This document shows positions 57,103 through 64,000 of a stretch of 64,000 nt of DNA, in pieces. Position numbers and translations under genes: made by a program. The DNA is taken from assembly GCF_905475345.1 (NCBI RefSeq), contig NC_066589.1, positions 1,303,501-1,367,500 of the forward strand, written 5' to 3'. Source of the DNA: Vespula vulgaris (Eukaryota > Arthropoda > Insecta > Hymenoptera > Vespidae). Below the pieces are notes generated by a model. That model made no database searches and had not been told where the DNA came from. It saw only the letters and a list, made by a program, of their open reading frames with translations. The stretch's first letter is position 1. Every line of letters starts with the position of its first letter.

Positions 57103-57160
57103 TTTTTATTTTTATTTTTATTTTTTTATTTTTATTTTCTTTTTTATTATTTCCCCTTTC
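57069..57160 (+). repeat. (CT)n then (TTTTTA)n tract
   Basis: About 13 CT units, then TATTTTTATTTTTATTTTT-type repeats. Confidence 0.92.
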
Positions 57161-57755
57161 TTGTATTTATTTTGTTGCTGTTTTTAATTTTCACAATCGT
57201 TACCGTTACACGTCGTGAAGGGTTTTAATACTCGATAAATTCTGTTTGTAAAACTTTTTCAGTGATTTTACAAAAGATTGTTAACATCGTTGTCGAAAGC
57301 TTGAAGTTGAAAATCATAACAATGTATCAGAAGAATTGGAAATGTTTGTTTGCATGCGAGAAATAGAAAGAGACAGAGAAAAGATGGGAAAATATCGCTC
57401 TGACCTATTTCATGACGCAAATTTCGTTCGAATCGCCCGGAGCGCTCTATCGTGGCATAAATTCCACGAAGGAAATCTTCCCTTCCCTTTCGCTTACTAT
57501 GCTTCTAGTATGCTCTTCCACTCGCCCGAAGGCCGGATATTTCAGATACGTTTCGCGATAGTCCTCGCGGATAAACTTCTCTAAACGATTATCTCGTTGC
57601 CCCATCGAATCGTTCTTCCTTCTCCAACGAATTGTAATTTAACTTCTCTCGATCAGTTAATTACGTTAGATACGAAAATATAAAATGTAAATGGGTTTTA
57701 ATTCGATCAGATTTCGAGGAGATTTCGAATTATAAAATTGAAACGCTTTCTTCAC
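57161..57755. other. Spacer with a CpG-rich island
   Basis: 57385-57600 is repeat-free and CpG-rich. A frame 57336-57584 starts at TTG and reads RSDLFHDANFVRIARSALSW onward with no family. Treated as non-coding. 57160-57330 and 57640-57750 are AT-rich. Confidence 0.35.

Positions 57756-57831
<76 letters not shown>
57756..57831. repeat. (TAT)n trinucleotide microsatellite, ~25 units
   Basis: 76 bp of uninterrupted ATT units, the longest trinucleotide array in the window. Confidence 0.98.
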
Positions 57832-57832
<1 letters not shown>

Positions 57833-58368
57833 TGACAAATTGTTTGTTACGTTACTATATATCTTAAGTCAAATTAAATTATATTTGCAAGCATATTAAA
57901 CCTATATCTCTCTTTTTTTTTTTTAATTATTTTCATAATGATTAAAATCTTTACATTTACAATAGAATTATCTGATCTGATATAATTTTTAATAATAAAC
58001 TTTTTCATGAAATTGATTGATATTGAAAACAATAAAAGATGGAAAGAGAGGAAAATAGAGAGAAAAAGAGAAAGAGAAGAAGAACAAGAGAGAGAAGAGG
58101 ATCGATGAAAATTGTTGTTGATATTTACAAACACCAATTTATTAACCATCGAAATACCATTGGTGGTGGTAACCGGTGGTCAATTGTATGGTTTCGCCGA
58201 GATTGCCTCGTTCGTACGTTCGTCCATCCTCTCATCTCGATATCATCGTCGTAGTCGTTGTCATAAACCGCGTCACGATTCGATAAAGTTGCAATTGAGC
58301 GCGGTGCAAGAAAATTTGGTTGGGAACGGTGCCGAGCCATATTACGCTCGTCGTCGACAGCTCGATAA
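57832..58368. other. Spacer; CpG-rich at right
   Basis: 57832-58030 is AT-rich. 58035-58100 is GA-rich. 58140-58368 is CpG-rich with a TTG-started plus frame and a minus frame (58125-58340) both open. ACCATTGGTGGTGGTAACCGG contains ATTGGTGGTGG and CCGGTGG direct repeats. No gene called. Confidence 0.4.
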
Positions 58369-58440
58369 AATCTCTCTCTCTCTCTCTCTTTCTCTCTTTC
58401 TATCTCTATCTCTATCTCTCTTTCTTTTTACTCCCTCTCG
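58369..58440 (+). repeat. (CT)n/(TATC)n tract
   Basis: About 10 CT units, TTTC and TCTATC units. Confidence 0.92.
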
Positions 58441-59090
58441 TTTACTCGCTTCCCGAAATATTCGTTTTCCGCTTGCGTTCGTGAAAATTGTACTTTCACG
58501 CGAGAGAATTTCAAACCACGAAATTTTCAGTCGCAAGATCGACCTACGGCCATGTTTATTTTATTATTATTTATCTCGAAGCTTTGCTTGAACCGATGGG
58601 AATTCGTTCTTTTTCTTTTCTCTCTCTTTTTTTTTTTATCTCTAAGAAAGATCTCTAATGTCTTGAATAAATTCGCGATTATTGATTTCCGTTTAAATTA
58701 ATCACGACTCGCTCTGACTGACACTTTTAATATAATTTTGGAAATAAACGTAAAAGAAAGAAAAAGGAAAAGAAGATTTTGAAAATCGTTGAAAAATCTA
58801 GATAGAGAAGAGAGAAAGAAGAAACAAAAGAAAACGAATATCCCTTAAAGGTTTATACGCTTTCGTTCGATCGACTAGGAGTTTCATCCCGAGGCATTTC
58901 CATCTACTTCGTTATTACCGCTTTAACGAGGGGGAGTTGTTATCGGATAACCGCACTTTCGACCTTAGACGATGATTATTTAAACCATCCTCGATCAGAG
59001 GATCAACCCATCGATCTGTTCAAAGGGAGTCGGAGATGAAACTGAATCGATGCCAATGTACATGTATACGTGTGTTTATATCTATATATG
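58441..59090. other. Spacer
   Basis: 58450-58550 and 58850-59040 are CpG-richer, the latter with TTATCGGATAAC (near-palindrome, 58938-58949), GATCAGAGGATC and TAAT-poor composition. A/G-rich at 58752-58835. No gene seen. Confidence 0.45.
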
Positions 59091-59134
59091 AAAGAGAAAG
59101 AGAAAGAGAAAGAGAGAGAGAAAGAGAGAGAGAT
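59091..59134 (-). repeat. (GAAA)/(GA)n tract
   Basis: AAAGAG units and (GA)n. Confidence 0.92.
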
Positions 59135-59295
59135 GGAAAGAGCAGATGTAGAAACACGTCACGATCCCTTTGACGAACTTCGTTCGGGATGTTAGATACC
59201 CTCGGGCATGTCGTCTGTTAGGATTCGACCGGATACGGTCAAGTCTATGCAGACAAGGCACGGTATATAGACAAGATCGTGGCATACCGCAGCAA
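59135..59295. other. CpG-rich single-copy segment
   Basis: Between two repeats. Contains GGTATATAGACAAG and CGACCGGATACGG. Both strands are open only because the frames extend from the pentamer array. Confidence 0.4.
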
Positions 59296-59492
59296 CCCCT
59301 CCTCTCTCTCCCTCTTCTCTTCCCTTCTCTTCTCTTCTCTTCTCTTCTCTTCTCTTCTCTTCTCTTCTCTTCTCTTCTCTTCTCTTCTCTTCTCTTCTCT
59401 TCTCTTCTCTTCTCTTCTCTTCTCTTCTCTTCTCTTCTCTTCTCTTCTCTTCTCTTCTCTTCTCTTCTCTTCTCTTCTCCTCTCTTCTCTTC
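59296..59492. repeat. TCTCT pentanucleotide array within a 197-nt pure pyrimidine tract
   Basis: No purine on plus from 59296 to 59492. TTCTC/TCTCT units are perfect from about 59334 to 59478 (about 29 units), with imperfect flanks. A pentamer without stop words is open in all six frames, giving SSLLF repeats on plus and REEKR repeats on minus. Hence the frames 59170-59565, 59279-59533, 59082-59540 and 59192-59518 are artefacts. Confidence 0.98.
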
Positions 59493-60462
59493 AGCCACTC
59501 CCCAGACACAAGATCCAAACGTATTTCGATTAATTTCCATCGCCCATTTACGTCTCTGTTCTTAGACTCTCAGAAGAGAAAATTTAGATAGTATATTTTT
59601 GCTCTAAATCGTTCGTAATATCTCGTTACTATCGATTTTTAATACCGAGTACTAATCGAACAAGTAATATTATAAATATGAAATTACTTTGCTCGCCTTT
59701 TTCTTTTCTCTTTCTTTTTTGTTTTCTTTTTTGTTCTTCTAATTTTCTTCCAAAGTATAAAATATTCCTTTTTTCATTCTCTTCGAAATTTGTATCTAAG
59801 AGACAAAAAAAAAAAAAAGAAAAATCGACGAATATCGACGAACTATGGCGTACCATCGATAATATTTTTCCTCTCGTTTCTTAAGGCTTTTCATGACATC
59901 GACGAAAAATAACATTTACGATCGGATATTTCATCGTATATAGGAACAACACAGCAGGTGTTTGCACTTTTACCAAAACTTCATTTTCTTTTCTTTTCCT
60001 TTCCTTTCTTTTCTTTTTTCTCCTTTTCTTTTTTCTTCTTTCCTTTTTTCCTTCTTCTTCTTTTCATTTTTTTTGCTTTCCTTTTCTTTCCTTTTCTTTT
60101 CATAACATCATCATCGATAAAGTTAACGGTATTTTCTACGTGAAGGGCATATTTTTCATTGAATTCGATGCGCTACTGTCCTGGTAGTAAGGGTGAATCG
60201 TTCGGCTTAAGGGCAAATACGAATTTATATCGAACTTTATAGGGGGGCTATCCTTGCGCGTTTATAACGACCTGTTCGCGAACTGGTTGTGCACGTGCAC
60301 GTGCAAGTCCAGTCTGAGGGAAAGAGAAAGAGGAAGAGATAGAGAGACTGTCTGGCCGATCGTAAATTGGTGGATAATGCCTGCTGGACGAGCACCGCCA
60401 TAAAACATTTATACACTTTAAACGTCCGCCGAGGGAAGCCGTGTCCTGTGTGTACCACTAGT
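59493..60462. other. Spacer with T/C-rich runs
   Basis: 59690-59755 and 59982-60102 are T/C-rich. 60220-60440 is CpG-richer with CACGTGCACGTGC (two overlapping CACGTG E-boxes, 60291-60304). Frames on both strands are unrecognised. Confidence 0.5.
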
Positions 60463-60533
60463 TCTATCTCTTTCTCTCTCCCTCTCCCCCTCTCTCTCTC
60501 TCTCTCTCTCTCTTTGCCTATATCTTTCTCTAC

Positions 60534-60565
<32 letters not shown>

Positions 60566-60622
60566 TTCTCTGTCCCTATATCTTTCTCTCTCTCTCTCTC
60601 TTTCTCTCTCCCTATACACCAT
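60463..60622 (+). repeat. Interrupted CT tract, ~160 bp
   Basis: CT runs separated by TTTGCCTATATC, TACC and TGTCCCTATATC. The CTATATCTTTCTCT piece recurs, so this is a loosely periodic array. Confidence 0.93.
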
Positions 60623-60779
60623 CGTCCTTCCTTCACTTCGTACCTCTCATCCTCCATCTTTCGACGTTGAAGTATTAGTACCGGGTCTTCCGGCGTAGGA
60701 GGCCACTTCCGGAACCACACGAAGTGTAAGCGGAGAAATTGCCACGTCGAATTAACGCCCTGCCGACCGACGCATCCGT

Positions 60780-60781
<2 letters not shown>
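60623..60781. other. CpG-rich single-copy segment
   Basis: GC-richer sequence with TACCGGGTCTTCCGG and CTTCCGGAACC pieces; no recognisable gene. Confidence 0.4.
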
Positions 60782-60818
<37 letters not shown>

Positions 60819-60889
60819 TTCTTTCTTTCTCTCTTTCTTTTTCTCCCTGTCTCTCTCTCTCTCTCTTTCTCTCCCTCTCTTTTTCAATC
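60782..60889 (+). repeat. Interrupted CT tract
   Basis: About 16 CT units, then TTTC and CCTGTCTC interruptions. Confidence 0.94.
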
Positions 60890-61013
60890 TTACACTAAGT
60901 CTAATCTATCGTAAATTTTCAAAATATATTATTTTTCATTATACTTAGGTGTACTATAATTCAATATTATCGAGTTTTTTTTTTGTAATAGAGGGAAAGG
61001 GAAAGGAAGAGAT

Positions 61014-61044
<31 letters not shown>

Positions 61045-61409
61045 AAGAATTACTGAACGATTTTTATTTTATATAAAATATTTAAGTTGAAAGAAATGTT
61101 CTGTAATTATATACGTAAGTATTATATACGAAACTGAATAGCGATGGAATTGATAATTAGTTTTGCAAGATAGCAAACTTTTTCTTTTATTAGACTTTTT
61201 ATTACATCCTTAAATAATTGCACCAGCGTCGACGTCAAATTTCATTTTGAAGTTCTTCAATGGTTTACGGATTGTTAGTGTATCGGTATTCGTAAATATT
61301 TTATAGATATAATTATTCTTATTTCTGTTTCCTCTTTTATAATATTTCTACTAGTTCTTTATACTAATTTTTTTATTTTATTTGCAATGTACAAAATTAT
61401 GTACGTGGA

Positions 61410-61412
<3 letters not shown>
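60890..61412. other. AT-rich spacer with a GA tract
   Basis: (GA)n at 61003-61047. Otherwise AT-rich with nothing recognisable. Confidence 0.55.
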
Positions 61413-61497
<85 letters not shown>

Positions 61498-61499
61498 CC
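61413..61499 (+). repeat. (CT)n microsatellite, ~38 units
   Basis: Longest perfect dinucleotide CT run in the window (about 61415-61490) inside 87 nt of pure pyrimidine. Confidence 0.98.
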
Positions 61500-61760
61500 A
61501 GTTATCATCCTTATCCCTTTTTCTCTCTATTTGTCTGTAAAAGCGACAGACCGAGCTCGTGTTATTGCGAAGTAAACGAGTTACGAGTAAATAATCCTAA
61601 CCCGGTAAATGAATTCGAGACTTATGCAAATGAAGGAGGTGTTACTCGCAAAGCTTCTCTCGCGAGAGAAGCGAGATTTCGTTGGAGGGTGAGGTTCCGT
61701 AACGGAAGTTTCTTGGATTAACGAACTACGAAATCAAATCTTTCCTTTCTTTCTACTTTG
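61500..61760. promoter_or_regulatory. CpG-richer block with a 20-bp perfect palindrome and an octamer
   Basis: Contains ATGCAAAT at 61625-61632 and the perfect palindrome GCTTCTCTCGCGAGAGAAGC at 61653-61672, plus TTCCGTAACGGAA (61695-61707, 6-bp arms). A regulatory or protein-binding role is plausible but inferred. Confidence 0.3.
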
Positions 61761-62487
61761 TACCTTTCGTTTACTTTTTAATAATTTCGATATGGTTATA
61801 TGCATTCTTCTCTTACTTCTTAATTTGTATTCTAATGACATTAATTAAAGAAATTAGAGAATTGAGAATTTCAAAACCATCTTTCTCATTCATTCATTCA
61901 TTCATTTATATATTTTTGTTAGATATTCTCTTCTAATTATTTTACAATTCGTTTCGGTTTATTTGTGCGTTTTATACGAGAAACGTACTACGTTGTAAGA
62001 AGTCAGGAGGAAATTAGTTGAACAAACAGATCGACCGAGATGAAAAATTTGCATATTTACGAAGAACTTCAATCAATCAAGACTTCGGTCAAGTTAACTT
62101 ATACTCGGTCCGAGCAATAACATTCCTCTTCTCAATTACGAAATTAGGATATTTTCTTTTTTCTTTTTATGTTTCTCTGGCGTTTATTTTAATAAACGAT
62201 GGAAATGAAAGCAGTAAGAAAATTTCGTTGCAAAAATAACAACCAGAGAAAAATTTTATTCGTTATGTTTATGTATATTTCAGATTCTATAGGAAAATGT
62301 TAAGTTAAAAAATGTGAGTTACGACATGATTCGTAGATTTGTTTAATCAAGATATTTGTTCTTGTCTTTTTTGTTTTTTATGACGATATTTACACGCATT
62401 AAAAATAAATTAGATAGTGATATAAAATATTATATATATATATATATATTGTATGAAATAAAATATTAATATAAAATATTTACGGCA
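61761..62487. other. AT-rich spacer
   Basis: (ATTC)n at 61887-61906; reverse octamer ATTTGCAT at 62047-62054; (TA)n at 62430-62449. No gene recognised. Confidence 0.55.
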
Positions 62488-62514
62488 TGCATACAATGCA
62501 TACAGTGCATACAG
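62488..62514 (+). repeat. Three 9-bp TGCATACA(A/G) repeats
   Basis: TGCATACAA, TGCATACAG and TGCATACAG in direct tandem. Confidence 0.93.
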
Positions 62515-62859
62515 TGGCCACGGTTAAGAAAAGAAACATAAAAACATGAATCTACATACATTTCTTTCAAATCAAATTTATTCGTATGATCGTATATACG
62601 TTTACGTTATATTAAGATAAAGTTATATCGCGTAGATTGATAAAAATTAAGTTAAAAATGATTGAATCGTTTCCAATGAAATTTATTCGTGTCTTTAACG
62701 CAATCGTTTGTACATACATATGTACAAATATGCGCATACATACATTCACATCAAATAGTATTTTCATATTGCGAGAGATTACAGATATGCACTTATCCGT
62801 TAATTTACTTACGAAGGGCTTAGTCGCGAGATTCACCATGGAATTAGTCGGAGAACTTG
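62515..62859. other. AT-rich spacer becoming CpG-rich
   Basis: The end (62805-62859) is CpG-rich. A minus ATG at 62839 is followed by nine codons (MVNLATKPF) to a minus GTAAGT donor-like site (plus 62807-62812). Weak first-exon candidate on minus. Confidence 0.25.
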
Positions 62860-62878
62860 CCGCGGTGGACCACCGCGG
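62860..62878. other. 19-bp perfect palindrome
   Basis: CCGCGGTGG (62860-62868), single A, CCACCGCGG (62870-62878): perfect 9-bp arms, GC-rich in an AT-rich neighbourhood. A dimeric protein site, a hairpin, or chance. Confidence 0.85.
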
Positions 62879-63294
62879 GTTAATTAATTCGTGAATGAAC
62901 GCGTAAACTCAGGGAGCTTCATAACTCGCGGGAAGGACACATAAATTCGTCGTGCGCGTCGGTAAACCTTCTATTCTCTTCGAAAGGCCGGACACAGTTG
63001 GTCAAAGTTTGATGGTTACGGATTCACTGGAGTTATGAAATTCTATAGCGGTCGGTTATGAAATTTTCGAATAGTTTATCGAGATTCATAAAATAATAAT
63101 GTTAAGTTATGTTTCTCACGTTTCAAATTTATTTTCAAACGATCATATTATGTTTTACGATTACGGATTACAAAAGGGAATCAATTTCTTACAAATCAAT
63201 GGTCTAGTTAAATTTATTATCAATTTAATGATATTTGATGTTAACATTTTTCAATCATTTCGAGTTTGAAAATTTTTCTTGATTATCGAACAGT

Positions 63295-63296
<2 letters not shown>
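62879..63296. other. Spacer, CpG-richer at left
   Basis: 62879-63060 is repeat-poor, with GTTATGAAATT twice (near 63034 and 63056). The rest is AT-rich. No gene seen. Confidence 0.45.
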
Positions 63297-63325
<29 letters not shown>

Positions 63326-63328
63326 TGA
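63297..63328 (-). repeat. (GA)n microsatellite
   Basis: About 12 GA units. Confidence 0.94.
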
Positions 63329-63432
63329 TTCCCTTGACTCTGTCTGAAACTATAGACGAATCGAAAGAAAAGAAAGCTTGTCCAAGAAGAAGTAAGAGAA
63401 GAAGGACTTCGAAGAGAAAAAGGTTAAAAAGA

Positions 63433-63502
63433 ATGAGAAAAAAAAGAGAAGAGAAAAGAAGAGAAGGGAGGAGAGGAGAGGAGAGGAGAGGAGAGGAGAG
63501 GA
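63433..63502 (-). repeat. Purine tract ending in (GGAGA)n
   Basis: A/G-rich sequence, then about seven GGAGA units (63468-63502). Related in motif class to the 59.3 kb pentamer array but in opposite purine/pyrimidine orientation. Confidence 0.94.
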
Positions 63503-63714
63503 CCGGAACGTTGGGGAGAACGAGAGCAAATCGATTGATATGCAGAGTTTTTCCAATAAGACTGGAAGGGAGCCATTTTATTTCCGGTCGCCCGATCAGT
63601 ACCACTCGGTCTTTTCGCGAAACCACTTCGTAGAGAGATAGAGGGAGTGGAAAAGGGAAGAAATCCTGATTCGTCCCTTCGTCTCTATTCTCCTTTCTCT
63701 CTCTTTCTATCTAC
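63503..63714. other. CpG-richer segment
   Basis: 63503-63640 is CpG-richer. The plus frame 63325-63633 starts in purine repeat and is not credible. CT-rich 63690-63710. Confidence 0.45.
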
Positions 63715-63738
63715 ACATATATATATAATATATATATA

Positions 63739-63783
<45 letters not shown>

Positions 63784-63830
63784 ATGTACGTACGTATGTA
63801 TGCCTGTTCGTATATATGTATATACAGTAG
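63715..63830. repeat. (TA)n/(TAA)-interrupted and (GTAT)n/(GTAC)n compound
   Basis: TA runs with AATATA interruptions 63715-63774, then GTATGTACGTACGTATGTATG to about 63801 and GTATATATGTATATAC. Confidence 0.94.
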
Positions 63831-64000
63831 TACTCGTGTGTCCACATACAACTACTACATGATCGTCCCGCATGCAAAAGATAGAACGTGCACCGCAATC
63901 TGAACGAAATCTCCAAACCCAATTTCCTGGACAGACAGACGGACGAACTGGTGCACCGCGCATCAGACCGCACGCGGTACAGACTACATCGATCTCCGTG
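63831..64000. other. CpG-rich segment at right window edge
   Basis: 63850-64000 is repeat-free and CpG/GC-rich. It includes GACAGACAGACGGACG and CATCAGACCGCACGCGG. Minus frames (63685-63963 and 63707-63973) enter a TA repeat and read YIYIYIY. The segment may continue into a feature beyond the window. Confidence 0.35.

Noticed and set aside
57336..57584. 82-codon low-complexity-free frame
   Set aside because: Starts at TTG, first third is GA-rich, no family recognised; CpG-rich DNA is stop-poor by chance.
59082..59565. Apparent REEKR-repeat and SSLLF-repeat proteins
   Set aside because: A TCTCT pentamer array has no stop words in any frame; all four frames are artefacts of the repeat.
1..64000. 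Transposable element with transposase or reverse transcriptase
   Set aside because: No frame shows catalytic motifs of these families, and I saw no long terminal repeats or terminal inverted repeats. Short non-autonomous elements cannot be excluded without a database search.

Overview
The window looks like nuclear DNA of an insect. Hymenoptera (wasp, bee or ant) is my best guess, held with moderate to low confidence. The evidence is indirect: AT-rich non-coding DNA in which CpG (TCGA, ACGA, CGTT) is not depleted, and an extreme density of (GA)n/(CT)n, (TA)n, (GATA)n and trinucleotide microsatellites. I see no prokaryotic gene organisation, operon, ribosome binding site, tRNA, rRNA, CRISPR array or recognisable transposon protein. 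I recognise no protein-coding gene. Nearly all long open frames are made by dinucleotide or pentanucleotide repeats, which read SLSLS, RERER or REEKR. Most remaining frames start at TTG or GTG rather than ATG, or have rival open frames on both strands. The simplest reading is a very large intron or an intergenic desert. Layout: 1-5.4 kb is AT-rich spacer whose left edge is a 175-bp tandem duplication. 5.4-7.7 kb is the most organised element, about ten copies of a ~230-bp unit with higher-order structure, in which units 3-4 are repeated as units 8-9 exactly 1,172 bp downstream. 7.7-13 kb is AT-rich spacer with a GC-richer block at 8.1-8.4 kb, a 134-nt pure pyrimidine tract facing a purine-rich tract at 10.9-11.2 kb, and an enhancer-like block at 12.0-12.3 kb. 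13-25 kb carries a diverged 75-bp duplication containing a splice-donor-like motif, a canonical G-quadruplex motif at 18.8 kb, an enhancer-like block at 22.0-22.2 kb and an octamer (ATGCAAAT) cluster at 24.2-24.8 kb. 25.4-27.5 kb has two more tandem duplications of ~180 bp flanking another enhancer-like block. 27.5-64 kb alternates AT-rich spacer, simple repeats and short CpG-rich segments, with a 197-nt pure pyrimidine TCTCT array at 59.3 kb and two compact perfect palindromes at 61.65 and 62.86 kb. Three short segments have a splice-acceptor/donor layout around an open frame or ATG: 38223-38372 on minus, 56358-56510 on plus and 17393-17450 on plus. None can be called a gene from sequence alone, because CT repeats create false polypyrimidine tracts throughout the window. 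No genes can be shown to work together here. Any function is more likely cis-regulatory, or repeat-driven chromatin or DNA structure, than protein coding. I did not find convincing evidence of a new multi-gene system.
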